64,000 bases of DNA from Paramacrobiotus metropolitanus (GCF_019649055.1 NW_026570225.1:1488001-1552000); one strand, 5' to 3'. Shown: positions 1 to 13,371, counted from the first letter of the stretch. The notes: generated by a model from the letters alone, not told the origin. Made by a program: numbers and translations.

Positions 1-3000
1 GGATTGTAGAGAGCGCACTGGTTGACGGCCACACAGGTTCCTTTGGAGTTAACGTAGCCATTGGGACAAGTGCAGGTGTAATTTTGGGCCAAGTCGATAC
101 ACTGGCCGGAACCGCACGGGTTCTTTTGAAGACAGAGTCGCATAACTGCGCAGGGAAAGTGACACCCGTAAAAACATCAGCTGTACTGAATTAAATTGTC
201 AAACACCATTCCTACATGTGCACTCGTTTCCCTGCTGGAATAATCCTGATGGACAGCGGCACTGGAAACTGCCAACGGTATTCATGCACACGGATCCGGC
301 GATACTGGAGCATGCGGTTGGAGCAGCACATTCATCGATATCTGCAACGAAAGCGTTATAGACGCACTGATTGGTTCGCAGCATGACCTCAATCCCAAGG
401 AAAAGAGTAAAATGTTCAAAACTTTTAGACGCTTCATTCATTCAAGTTATCAAATGCATCCATGTATACATAAACTATAATCATGCATATGCCATGTTAA
501 CGCACTCACCAATGCAGTGTATCCCGTCAAACTGGTATCCCGGCGCACACGTGCACTTGTACGATCCTATGGTGTTTTCACAACGTCCTTGACCACAAAC
601 ATTAGGATTATCCACACATTCATTGATGTCAACGCAGACTGGGTTGTTGGTGTTGGCTGTCAGTCTGAACCCGCTCTGACAGACACACGCAACTCCGCCT
701 TCCGGTACTGCCAGGCACTCAGCATATTGACCACATTTGATTAACTGACAGCGAGATGGATGACAGTTTCCTGGTTGGCCAACGTAGTCATCTGGACAGA
801 CGCAACGCGGGATGTTCATGTCAGCCACACATTCGGAGTCCATCGGGCATTTGTAACTATTGCAAGGGTTTTCTGCAGAAAACGAGATTCAAACCACGTG
901 CGTAAAATTCAAACAACGCTAACAGTGTACAACAAACCTCGAATGCAAACATCTGTGCGATCGAAGGCATTTCCCAGCTTCATTTCCGGTGGGCAACGAC
1001 ACTCGTAGCTGCCGACCGTGTTGATGCAGGCCGCATTGGTTGCGCACGGCCGCTGCATACATTCGTTAATATCCACACACGCTCCTTTACTGAACTCATA
1101 TCCATCCGGACAACTGCATTGATAACTACCTTCGGTATTCCGGCAAGTCCCCGGGAGACAAAGATTGGGAGACGCCGCGCATTCGTTGATATCCACGCAG
1201 GTCACCCCGTTGAATTGGTAGCCGGGTCTGCACGTGCATTTGTACGATCCGATCGTATTTTGGCAGTCGCGAGCGCCCGCGCCGCATGGTCGTGCAACAA
1301 TGCATTCATTAATGTCTAAAATTAAAATCGATTCAGTTTCGCTTCCAGATACTAATTGGATAAAATTGAGTGCCTGCGTAGTGAAAATTTGGAATAAGAA
1401 AACTGTAGCTTAAAGAACATGTGACACTCACCAACGCAACCTCCGTCACGGAAAGAGTATCCCGACGGGCATTTGCACACAAACGACCCATCCGTGTTGA
1501 CACACTGTCCCGGTTGACACAGGTTCGGCTGCAGAGCGCATTCGTTGACGTCGACACAGGTGGCTTGGTTGAACATGTACCCATTGATGCAAGCACAGTT
1601 GTACCCTCCCGCTTTGCCCACGCACACTCCATTGGGTCCGCAGGGATTAATTTGACACATATCGATCGAGACACACTGTCCATTCGTCTGACTGTAACCT
1701 TTCGGGCATGAACACTCGTACGATCCCGGCAAATTCCGGCACGTTCCTGGCGTGCACGGATTATATACACATTCATCCACATCTACAAATAAAATAATAA
1801 AATTAAAAAATTAATACAATTAAAGTTAATTTAATTTAAAACCATAACTTAACAAGGCTGTTTGTCACTTAGAAGGCTTTAAAATTCGATGACAACCCAA
1901 AAGGTCGTCCTTAGTGCGCAAAATCGTTTTTAAAGTCTTCGAAGCTCATACCGACACATTTGCCATTCATGAAGTTATATCCATTGGGACAATCGCAACG
2001 GTACGTTCCGTACTGCGACACGCATGACCCCGGACTGCAGACGTTGGGATTATTGGCGCACTCATTGATGGCCACACACTTTCCGCCCTGTTCTTTGTAG
2101 TTCTTGGGACACACGCATTTGTAGGAGCCGGGCATCGGCACACAACTGCCCGGCGAGCAGGGCGTCTTGGGTCCGACACACTGGTTGATGCTCAAACAGC
2201 GGCCGTTGGATTCCTGATAGCCTTGAGGACACTGACACACCACGTGCCCATCGGCTGCACTACACGTGCCAGGAGCGCATGGATTTTCCGCGCATTCATT
2301 GACGGCTGAGGAATCACACATGATATAGTTATACAAATATAATACATAATAGATGTAATAATTATCCAAATACACTATTATAACAGTGTTTTTGGAAAAA
2401 TTTAATGAAAAACACGGAATCTTACCGATGCAGTTCGGGTAACGCCCTTGGAAGCCCGGCGCACACCGACAACGATCATACAGACAAATGACTCCGACGG
2501 GCGTTGTTGGTTCTGGAGGTGGGGTAGTTAACAGTTGTCTGCTGGGAACTGCAATCAGATTTGCATCGTGCAGTTGGTGGATCTCGAAATTAAAAATTTA
2601 TTGCATGGTATTCATACCGCATCCTTTGTCCGGACTTCCGTCGTAATGGTCTTTGCAGTAGCACGAATCGTCTCCGTCGTCGTAGGTGCACGTGCCTTGC
2701 CGATAGCAGGGGAAACCTTCACAGGGCGTGGTTTCCGTGATCGACACTACAGAAATAGGAACGGGCTAGATTTTCACGCTGACGGTGTCCCAGATTTACT
2801 CGTATTTCTCTAACTGCGCTCTGCGCATACCGCATTTTTGGGTTTTATCGTAGGCGATGGTTGTGCTGGTGCCGTCAGGACAGGTGCATGTGTAGCTGCC
2901 GGCCGCGTTATGGCAGATAGCGTCTTGCGCGCAAGGATTTCGCGAGCATTCGTTAATATCTGCATTGCAATAATACAAAATTTATTATTTAAAGAAATTA

Positions 3001-6000
3001 TCATCGAAAATCAATATGAACAAGATCAACACAAGGACATCATACCGAAACAACCACCGTTCAGTGCGGTAAATCCAGCCTGACATTTACAAATGTATCC
3101 ATTATTCGTGCTCACACATTCGCCGTGGGGTGCGCAAGGATTGCGATTGAGACACTCGTCTACCACTACGAGTACAGAAAGTGTTCGCTGTTAGCCTGTT
3201 ACATAATGTTGTGACATGAATTCATAAAAAAAATTTAAATCGTTCCACAAAACGTGCAGCGGTATCACACTAGCGTTAAAACACTTCTCTCCGTGCGTTT
3301 TCAAAATTATGCAAAACCGTGTTGCACAACAATATTATACGAGTACCGCTAATAATAGCTTGCTTACTTCCACATTCGTTGGGACCAATTTGCTCGGATC
3401 CGGGCGGACATGCTAAAAGGCAATAAAACCGGTCAGTGTGTAATGAGTATTACATCCATAAACCCTCCATTTTCAGTCTGCGAGTGGGTCCGTACTTCGA
3501 CACGCTTCTTTGCGACTGTATACGTTCTTTGTTATGGAATTGGCCGGGCAAGAACATGTGTAACTTCCGGGTGTGTTGGTGCACAGAGCGCCGGTTGCAC
3601 ATGGATTATTCACGCACTCGTTGATGTCTGATTATTTTATAAAAAGAAATTATTTTCGGTTTAAAAATAAAACAATTTCAAATACAAATCAAATTCTTCC
3701 TACCGTAGCAGATATTATCCGGAGGACTGCCGGCGTATCCAGGATTGCACTGACAAGTAATCAATCCCGCTCTCACCGAGCAAACCGCGTTAATTCCACA
3801 CACAGATTCGTGGTTTGCAGGACACTGCACCAGCACTAGAAACAAAACCCAAAGAAATGTTTACTTATTATAAACAGAAAACGTATGTATATAATCGAAG
3901 TACTTATACAATCGCAACATGGTATGGTGACTGCATAAATGGTGCGGTGACCTTGTGAGAGTGTTTTACACATACCACACTCCTGTTCTGCAATTCCCGT
4001 GTATCCATTCGGGCACTGACAATACGCCATCCCGGGACCCTTCTCCACGCACACTGCGCCTCGGCCACACTGTTTCTGCTCGCACGCTCCCAGGCAGGCC
4101 GAGTTGCGGTCGAAGGGGTTGAGAGCACGCAGGCCATCCGGACACTGACAGCGGTAACTGCCGGGCATGTTAAAGCACTGCGCTTTGGCGGCGCATGGCT
4201 GGTCTTCGCACTCGTTGATGTCGATGCACTGTGGCGGTGTTCCCTGAAAGCCCATGCCACAGACGCAGCGCATGCCTTGGCAAACGCTGTTGCCATTGCA
4301 CAGCATTGGATCGCAAGGAATCGGATATGCTACAATTATTACAGGCTTTAGCGTTTTCTGGTTGTTTTGACCCTTGATAACATTATTGTACATACTGGGA
4401 AAACATCCCACAATTGGATTGGCTGGCTCTCCTTGAGTGCCAGGCGGACAAATGCACTGGGTCTGGGTACCGCGTAACACGCAGATGGCTTGTGGACCAC
4501 ACAAACATTGCTCTGCAATATTTCGCATAAAAACATTCACAATATATTATTACTTTGATTTAAATTGTCCTTTATTTTCAACATCCATGTATAGAAGTAC
4601 TCTATGCTTTTGTATATTTTGTATCTTTTTTATTTCAGTTGTTTACCAATGGGAATTATGGTAAGATTTTTCGCTGGGGGAATAACGGTTATTCCGAAAC
4701 ACGTGCTCGTGGTGTCGTAAGGATTAAGAATCGTCGTGCCAACTGGACATTTACACTCGTATCCACCATCCGTGTTCCGACACTGCGCCCCGGCTGCACA
4801 CCCAATCACCGCGCACTCATTAACATCTAAATAAGCCCAACCGACAAAAGATGTGTCAATGTTGCTCATCAAAAGGGCTGTTGTGCCGAGAAAGCAATTA
4901 AATGTTGACGACGTTTACCAACACAGCGCTGCAGTTGCGTGTCGAAGGTGTAGCCGTCCAAGCATGTGCACTGATAACTTCCGGGTGTGTTGGAGCACAT
5001 GGAACCCGGTGGGCAGGGATTCTGCTCCGCACACTCGTTGATGTCTGCCGGTGAAAAACACCAACAATTGTTTTAACCATATTCTACATCTGTTTTAATG
5101 TACTTTATCAATATTTTCTTTTAGCCATCGAATCCAGCAGTATACCGGCATTTGGATGATCGTACAGATACACCAACAAAGGATGAAATGTTTTCGAATC
5201 ACTCTTCTTACCAATGCATTTGTCAAAACCGTTGCCGCGGAATCCCGGTAAACAGCGGCATAAGTAGCTGCCCGGAATGTTGCAGCATTCTGCGTGGGGC
5301 ACGCAAGCGGAGGCCGTCTGCGGATTCGCGCATTCATCGATGTCTGGCGTCAAAAGGTCAAATGAAATCATTGCTAATATAGCACTCAACAAAACGTTAT
5401 TATTGTGGCAGATCGATGTGACAGTTATTACCTGTACAAGTGCTGCCATCGCCGGAAAAACCAGGCAGACAGGTGCAGTAATAATTATCCATCGTATTTG
5501 TGCATTTTGCGAATATATCACAGGGCCGGAATTTACATTCATTAACAGCTGAAATGAATAATATTGTACCCGGTAAAGCCATAAGATAGCGAAAGAATTT
5601 TATATAATTTTGCAGGTTATTTTTAATTTATTATGGGAAGAAAAATTAAAATAGGAATGCGTCGTAAAACTTGAAAACTTACTGTGCTGCATTTTCGGAA
5701 ATGTCCACAACCGAAGACCATTAATTTTTTATGCAAGTTTCAGCATAAATACTTGAATGTCATTTATACTTTCGCATAATCGCATTTAGTTTTATTAATT
5801 CACATCATAAGTGATTGTTGTGGACCTTGTGGTTATTAACAAGTAGTAATTATATTAAATGTACCCGGAGTGGTGCAGTCACATCCAGTATATCCATCGT
5901 CGCAAAAGCACTCGGATTTGGCCGAAGAAGCTAAGCATACGCCGTGCGCACAGTTGGGCGAACATTCACCTGTAACCGCACACGCTTTACCGCGCTGCTT

Positions 6001-6824
6001 TTATTCGTTTGTTTTTGACGTGTTGCTTGTAACGAGGACAAACATTAATTTTAGTGACTTTTACTACCATATTCAGTTTTATGTACTTGAACTGAATGTT
6101 TGCTTAAGAGTAAGTTTATTTCGGTCTACTACGACTAAGCTCTTTCACAAAAAAAACGGAAACGCTCTCGACGAAAACAAATTTAAATTTCCTTTCGTTA
6201 GGAATAATTTCATTTTTACATTAGCATTAATTTCTGTTTGTCACTGATATTTGATATTATTGCCAAAAAAGTGATGACAGAGTATCATACGTAAAGACGA
6301 ACACACAGTTCTTGTAGGCTCTGTTTAAAGTGAAAACACTTACGCGAACAGGGAATGTAGTCGCGATTTTCATCCGTTCCTCCAAAACAATCCGGTCTGC
6401 CGTCACATAATTTTGAAAGACTATAAACTTCCAGAAAATCGGAAGAGGCATTCAATTGGCACGCAAAAAATCCTAGCTCAAAGTTAACAACAAATATTTC
6501 CCGCATATTTTTGGGTAATTTGATGGGATAATAACTCGACGCGGAAAACGATGACCTTTGCTTGGCTTCCACCTGCATTAAGCGAAATAAAAAACAAAAT
6601 AATTTTAGCAAAATCCCATTTGACTCGTATGAAACACGCGAACACTGCTTAAAGCTTGCACCACAAAGAATCATTTATTATGATTCTCACGAATACATAA
6701 ATAATAAATACCGCGCTTAGAACACTAATCCAGAAAATACCTGACATATTGAGATCAATAGGAAGAGCCATGTAAAGGCGGTTAGGCATGAGTGACATGC
6801 CGGTCGACGTATCCGCCAACCCAT
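1..6824 (-). CDS. Secreted EGF-repeat protein with N-terminal LDLa-like module (fibrillin/dumpy/MUA-3-like), 3' end outside window
   Basis: Extracellular or apical matrix protein built from calcium-binding EGF modules (DINEC/DVDEC starts, six-cysteine spacing). I read 22 exons: 6741-6824, 6344-6572, 5865-5969, 5432-5548, 5212-5343, 4919-5044, 4647-4826, 4396-4512, 3976-4329, 3704-3835, 3496-3627, 3368-3412, 3046-3159, 2831-2959, 2618-2746, 2426-2548, 1952-2305, 1432-1782, 938-1315, 510-872, 216-341 and 1-145 (open at the edge). Exon 1 encodes only a start Met and a hydrophobic signal peptide (core [13 protein letters not shown]). Exon 2 holds an LDLa-like module ([15 protein letters not shown]) with fewer cysteines than a canonical one. 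About 27 EGF modules follow; nearly all introns are phase 1, so exons correspond to whole modules. The architecture recalls nematode MUA-3/MUP-4 and fly dumpy, which anchor epidermis to cuticle. Fibrillin is the alternative. The C-terminus that would decide (vWA/SEA/TM, ZP or TB domains) is not in the window. Confidence 0.88.
6741..6824 (-). promoter_or_regulatory. Signal-peptide exon and start codon of the EGF-repeat gene
   Basis: The ATG at 6824-6822 opens a 28-codon exon with a basic N-region (MGWRIRRP), then a hydrophobic core and a GT donor at 6740-6739. It joins in phase 0 to the acceptor before 6572. This explains how the LDLa and EGF modules reach the secretory pathway, and it fixes the 5' end of the gene, since the ORF upstream of exon 2 is not a good start. 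The call rests on splice-phase agreement plus hydrophobicity; an untranslated leader exon further upstream is possible. Confidence 0.65.
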
Positions 6825-6988
6825 GTTGCCTACAAAATGCGACAGATTAGTCTCATTGTAAAGTAAATAGATCAGCAAATATATTCCATTCTAAATGATA
6901 TACCAATCCATCACGTTACGCAATACCGAAATGACACGATGGCTTTAAATTTTTATTTATTCATCGCCGATAGCCGATGTGCATAAAC

Positions 6989-7616
6989 TACGAGGAGGAG
7001 CTACCTTGGCCCGATCAAAGGCATATGCGCGACCATAAACCGATCACTGTGCCCGTGTATGTGCATGCTGGGTCACGTGGTTGTGTAATACGGCTAGCCA
7101 CCCAGCGGTGGCAGCGCATGGAAGTCAGCACTTAAAACAGCACAGCTGCCACAGCAGTTGATCACTCATTTGTTTTTTACCTATTTTTAAACTTTCAACC
7201 AGTATTTTAAAATGTGAAGAAAAATTGAACTTCTACACAAATATCCCTTCCATTTCAAACCAAGAAAGTTATGCGTGGTGGAATCTCTTGTAGACATAGC
7301 ACGGGACTTCAGGTCACGGTTCCAAGAAAGAATTTCACGAAAACCCAAGAGTTTGTAACTCACTTGGTTCTCCTGGTAAAAATAAAACTTATGCCACCTT
7401 TTCGCATATGAAATTTATTTTAGAGACACTGAAGAAAGGAACGCTTTAACTGGATAAGTTGGATTTCTTAATGGATGTTTAAAACTGACGTTTACGCGCT
7501 GGTGCTTGCAATCTGCCACCGCGGGGCGGTTAGCCGTGCTGCACGCACATGGAAACAGTGATCGGTTAATGGTCGTGCATATGCCTTTGATCGGGCCAAG
7601 GTAGCTCCTCCTCGTA
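6989..7616. mobile_element. Palindromic MITE, about 628 bp, TA-flanked
   Basis: The ends are inverted copies: TACGAGGAGGAGCTACCTTG on the left returns as its reverse complement at about 7597-7616. The match extends inward at least 60 bp (GGCCCGATCAAAGGCATATG, then the CGATCACTG region) and reappears in patches (GCTAGCC/GGTTAGCC, CCACCGC). TA dinucleotides at both outer ends fit a Tc1/mariner-type target duplication. There is no transposase reading frame, so it is non-autonomous. It lies about 165 bp upstream of the EGF-gene start codon, in the probable promoter. Confidence 0.75.
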
Positions 7617-10600
7617 CCTACAATTTCGCTGTCGTAAACCCTTTTTCTATACGCTCGTTTACATTGGATGTATAATAAGACCGGCCTGAATTTCGGTAGT
7701 TGTCGTTGCATATGATGTTTACTTAATTGACACAGCAGCAGCCAATCAGCGTTAAGCGTACACTATGCGACAAACATTTTGAAACCGTTGCAAAATCTGC
7801 TGGATCAATTTGCAATTGCACTTTATATACTATTCTGTCGCCTTAATAATGTGGCAACGATGTATCGTGCCTATTGTATGCACGCTTTGTACAATATACG
7901 CTGTCCAAGGCTTGGCTAATTATAATAATCTATGAGGCAAAATGGCGAAATGATTTTCTTCAGCTAGAGTAGATATAAGCTTTGTCGACTGAGTGTGACA
8001 GTTGTAATCGAAAGCACGCGAATATTTACCTAATCGATAATAACTTGTAGGTATCAAATGGTCAGAAATGCCTTTCGGGAAGAAACCATTTCATTGCGAC
8101 TAATTTAACCGCTGGAGTATGCAGGTCATTAAAAAACCGTTACGTCTTAATGGTTAATAAATTACTAAGGAAAAAGTATATTTGCTTCTACCACAAAAAT
8201 TATCAGCATAATGAAAATACGGGCGACACAGAATAAATCGATTTAATGCAGTTTGACCGTTGACGAAGTTAAAGAAAGCGTTATGAAATTCAACGTGAAA
8301 TCAAAAATCGTCGACATTTATTAAACGCTTAGTTGTCCGACTTACTGTACTTTGTGAGTGTGTAAACCGTAAGGTGTAAACTTCATTTTATCCTACTGCA
8401 TAACTTTAATGCATCCGCAGAACAGCAGCCCCTGAATATATTTTCGTCGTACTCAAGGTTGCCCTGAAGGTTTAATATTAGCTAAGTACAAGTACAGCGA
8501 AAGCGTATTGCCACGGTTTACGATTTAGAAATTTTTTAAATTATCGTTTAACATAGCACTTAAAGGACATTGTTTTCCCTACTTACAGTCTATGTAACTA
8601 TCTGCACATTGCTTGCTGAAAGTGCTTAAACTAATGTCGTCGAAGTTAGAAAGTATGACGAAGACAAGCAGTGCACTGAACCAGCGCATTCCCGTGGGTA
8701 TCTTCACAATGTTATTACTAATTTGACCGCATAAGTTGGTAAAAAACTGTGTAATCAGAGCAAATGCTCTGTTAGATGGCGGTGCAGCTGGTCGTTGTCA
8801 TTAAAGAGGAATAGCCCACTTTTTTAAAGTAATGATCAAGGCCACTATCAACAATATTCGATACGCTTGGGTTGACATTAAAATTATCAGCGGCGTTTTC
8901 ACTTTCAATCGCAGCTACCGTGCTGCAGTTCTTGCGTTGATAGAAGCCGTGAGATCCAGCAAAGCGGTCCACGCTTACAGCAAGAAACTAAAACAAGGCT
9001 TGGAAAATCTAAAGTATTTTCCTCCCCAAGCATGATCTCAACTTTTAAAGAGTCGTGTATCAAAGATTCACTAGTAATAGTATGTATTTTTTGCATTCAT
9101 TTACAGCACTTTTCGCAAAGTAGGAAAGCGGAAAATGTAATGAAACCAATGTTTTATACGAAACCTTAAGGAAATTATTTTTACTCATTGCTCCATATAA
9201 GCGTAGTTCAGTAAAACAGATTAATTTTGTAGATAGTAATAATACAGGGTTTCAAAATATAAATTTGCAAAAACGTATTTTCTGTAGCCGTATTTTATAT
9301 GATTTACAGATGACAGCAAAATCAAGGCTGACGAATTGCACAGGACTTTTGACGAAAATACTGGAAAAAATTTGAGCATGCTTAAGATAAAGGCTTGTTT
9401 TAAGTATAGGTGTGTTGTTATTAATTTTCAGTAACTATCTGGCCCAGAAGCTTGAGTGCTATGTTAAAATTAAAAGCCAAGGTTCAAAAGAATAAGGGTG
9501 TGTCATGAAATCGAGTTTGTGCAACCGTGAATATCTGATATTTTACCGCATATGCATATGTACGACTAATTTTAGAGAAATACGAGTACTTAAGTATGTG
9601 GTTCAAAGAGGAGAAATATGCACGTATACTTCCTTCCACAAGACAACCAAAATCAAAGAATTACAATGTACTTTGAGCGCGAACATGTTGCACGAGTCGT
9701 GCATCAGCCGCTTTACACCAAAGTTAAATACGAGTAATAATGCGATTTTTGTTCTACCCATTACGGAAATGGAAGTCTATCATAGTTGCTTTAAACAATA
9801 CACCCCCGTTGAGGACCTTAACCTTTTAACAAAAGTTGGCGTTGGAAAAGTGTGGCCTCATCAGTAATATGTGGATAATTTATGCAAAGTCGGCGTTTGT
9901 AAAGCTAAAAAGTACGGTAATTATTTGGGCTAAGCGTTACCACAGGGTGTAACCTGTTGAAACAAAAATCCCCGGACACACACAACACGCGCAATTCCAA
10001 CGGCGATTGCACACAAATCATTAAATTTAATTTATTCACAGACTACCGGCGCTGAGAGATTTTTTCTTAAACAATGTGCGCTCAAAACGGTTATTTGCTT
10101 GACTCATGCGTAATTCCATTAGATAGATTATATTAAATCTACGCCAACGAGGAAGTCTGCACTGCAGTTACTTGGTATACTGGACAATTACATGCGCAGC
10201 GTAATATTCAAAAGCTCTGTAGGAAGGAGGGTTGTGCATAAACAGCAAATTAAGCTTAGCTGACGTAAACACGACGGTAGTTCATAGTTAGTAACACATT
10301 TGCCTTTTGACTAAAATAAAAATTTGATTTAATTTACCACTGAAGTCTGATACACTTTAAAAATAAAAATAAACAAGACAAATATTCAGAATTTCTGCTT
10401 ATCATAACGCTAGAAAGTGCCTGTAACTTTCATGTTTTTGCAAGTGGGGTTGCTGGCCAATGGCCATGGTGCCAAAATTTCTGCAGTTAATCTGCAATTA
10501 ATTTTCAGGGCAGTACTCCAATTTCGATTATCGGTTTACAAAAAGTACATTATATTCATTATGTTAGTACATTGTTATAAATTAATTTTAACCTTGTGGT

Positions 10601-12678
10601 ATTTAGAAACCCGAAGATCTAGGTCATTAATTTTTGGATAAAGTTGTCCTCTTAACGATAACAAATTTTTAAGACAAAATAGTTCTTTTCTTTGTGCCAT
10701 ACATATACAGAACGTCAGCCCGAACTGAAACTTCGCAGGGAGAATCTAATATTGTAAGTTCCCCACAAAATGAATCACAAACTTATTGTACATGAATAAT
10801 ATTATATGATACATAGCTAGACAATTATTTTTACCCATTGGGTTATAACGAAACTGTTGCCATAAGTGAATCATTCATACGAATAAATAAAAAACTGAAA
10901 AAAGCGGCTAGTTACATGTTCTCTGTACAAGGGCAAACACGTAATATTTCTAAAAAAACGAAACATGCCGTTTAGAAAATATGTTAGAAGGTTCCATGTC
11001 AATATCAGCTTCTACAAAGAGGTAACCAGAAGAATCTGCCACGCTGATCAATCCGATACAACTTCGATTATTACAAAGCTGTCTGAGAATCCAAATTCGT
11101 TAAAAACTGCCAAAAATTGTCTTTTGTTATGAAGTGTAACTGAAAACTTCTCATGCAAGATAAGGTAATTACTTCACTATTAGAAGCGTTACAAAGCACA
11201 TCACATGTTGAATATCATATGGACTACTTAATTGATAACATCACTATCTCTGTTTTTAATAAGCACAAATCACAATCATAAGATTTTACCAGAACAGCTA
11301 AAATGGCAGCTAAAACCGACAAAAAACAAGCCGTAATCACCTCTAGATCTGTCGACAAGTTTCATTTTGTACTCGTATTATCGCATTCTATATCGTTAGA
11401 TTTCACTGTCTGTATTATGGTTATTTCGTTTATTTCTTTTGCAAAAATATCAGTCAACGTCACACTGCGGCTGCTAGTCAGTTGACTGACTTCATACTTC
11501 TCTATGTAACTTAAATAAGCAACTTTCATAACCGTTTTATCTTGTAGACCTAATGGAGAAAAGTGGCACAATTTGATCTTCCGTTTTAGGATGCTAAATC
11601 CTTAAATAGTGCGACCTAATAAGTACATATACGAGTGTACGAACAAACAGGCTTCCTGTGTGGACGTGCATGACGTTAACTTACCGGTGTTTCCAGCGTG
11701 ATCCGCTGGCCAGGGCTGTTCCAACAGAATGCAGCCGGCTCCTGTTTCCTTTCCCACGAGAGAAAAATTGGAAGACCCTCACCGCACGGACGGGCGCTTA
11801 CGTAATCCGCATCGATGCACCGCGATAATCGGCAATGACCTTTCCAAGGGAACCCGTCCGGAAGAGGTCGGTGCTACGTGTGGTGATACAATGACAATGG
11901 GCAATCCAGACGCAATGGAGTCATAACACGGTGTCATTCAACCTATGATTTCTTACTTGAGCGGATTAAAACGCAAATCGTGCCCGTGTCTGCTGGGGCT
12001 TTCGTGCCAAGAAGAGATCGGTCTAAGCTGTTTTCCGCTGCAGCTGCTGTATACCTGCTGCAGTGCAATCACACACATACAGCCGACGACTCACCATACC
12101 GTAACAATTATGCCGCCCAAGATCGCTCGACGTTACGGACCGATGAGAAATCGGCATGTGCTTAATTCTTATTTTCCAGCTCTTTCACATTGGCTTCACA
12201 CAGCATATGGAGAACAAGATTTTGAACCTTTACTATGTACCGTTAACACCGTGCTGATGACTACTTCGTTAATGGCCGGCATAATGTTACGCACACGCGC
12301 TTCGCGAAGAAAGAACAACTGGTTAAGCTTCCATTCTGATTACAGAATGCAGCAGCCAGTCATCGTACGCCGAAGTTTCCTTATATGGGATATACAGGGA
12401 CAACATCGGAGTGTTTTTTTTGTCAGAACTGCTTTTGTGACAGTTGTAGCGGCGGAAAATTAGCTGTTGTTATTGCAGAACCAACTTACAACGAGAATTG
12501 CCGTATTTTGACTCCTGTTGAAATTTATCTCTTCACGAGGCAACAATATGTTTTAGTAGTCCAATGCAATATAATTACACTAAGGTCGTGCTAGTCAAAT
12601 ATGTTTGCCAGTTGAACAAAGTGATCAAATATTTTACGCATTCATCAGATTCAGAAGCACATTACAGCACGCTACTCT
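7617..12678. other. Intergenic spacer, no supported gene
   Basis: This is AT-rich spacer. It holds scattered ORFs of 60-120 codons (for example plus 9505-9867) with no recognisable domain, no good splice context and no coding-like composition. The stretch 11690-12330 is more GC-rich and has overlapping open frames (plus 11945-12463, 11980-12165), but the two frames compete and neither resembles a family I know. It could be a promoter, a non-coding transcript or a decayed gene. Confidence 0.5.
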
Positions 12679-13371
12679 TTAAGGGATTTGGCCCGGTACA
12701 CAGCACCAAATTCGTGTACATACAAGAGACTACTCGCTTTCGCGCACTTCCAAAAACTTTTTTGGGTTGCTTTTTGACATTGCGTAGCCAAACGATTTGT
12801 ATACATAGGCGTGAAATCCGTTTTAGCGCGCAACATCCGGTTCGGGAGTTATGGCTGTTAGAAAATTCCAAAAAGTTTAAATGCATTCAGGTGTACCAAA
12901 AGTGTCATTATGGACCGATCTCCTTCAAATTTCGCACATAAATGCACATAGCCATGAAGATCGTTCTTACACGGATCCAGACTTCCACGATTTTTTTCGA
13001 ATTTTAAAACGAATTTTAAAATTTTTGAAATTCATTTTAAAACTTGAAAAGCATGGTAGAACATGAGCGGATCGGTGTAAGAACGATCTTCATGGTCATG
13101 CGCATTTACTACCTGCAAAATTTGAAAGGGATTGGTCCATAATGAGACTTTTGGTACACCTGAATGCATTTAAACTTTTTGGAATTTTCTAACAGCCATA
13201 ATTCCCGAACCGGATGTTGCGCGCAAAAACGGATTTCACGCTTATGCATACAAATCTTTTAGCTACAAAATACCATAAAACAAAGCAAAAAAGTGTTTGG
13301 GAGTGCGCGACAGCGAAAGTTCCCGTGTATATACACGAATTTGGTGCTATGTACCGGGCCAAATCCCTTAA
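12679..13371. mobile_element. Foldback/MITE element copy 1, 693 bp, near-perfect palindrome with TTAA ends
   Basis: The left end reads TTAAGGGATTTGGCCCGGTA and the right end is its inverted copy finishing CCAAATCCCTTAA. The arms are inverted repeats over most of their length, meeting in an AT-rich centre near 13015. Internal paired blocks include the CATCCGGTTCGGGAGTTATG region with its reverse near 13195-13220, and GAAGATCGTTCTTACAC with its reverse near 13075-13095. TTAA at both boundaries suggests TTAA-targeted insertion, as used by piggyBac-type transposases. It encodes no transposase. A second copy lies at 56668-57369. ORFs that appear inside are by-products of the palindrome. Confidence 0.85.

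Noticed and set aside
1333-1782. 149-codon minus-strand frame overlapping the EGF exon
   Set aside because: It is a shifted frame over exon 18; the true frame shows the cysteine-spaced EGF modules.
9505-9867. 120-codon open frame on the plus strand
   Set aside because: Composition is typical of random AT-rich frames, there is no domain or splice partner, and no flanking signal supports it.
11945-12463. 172-codon open frame on the plus strand
   Set aside because: An overlapping frame (11980-12165) is equally open and neither shows family motifs; I noted it only as a GC-rich island.
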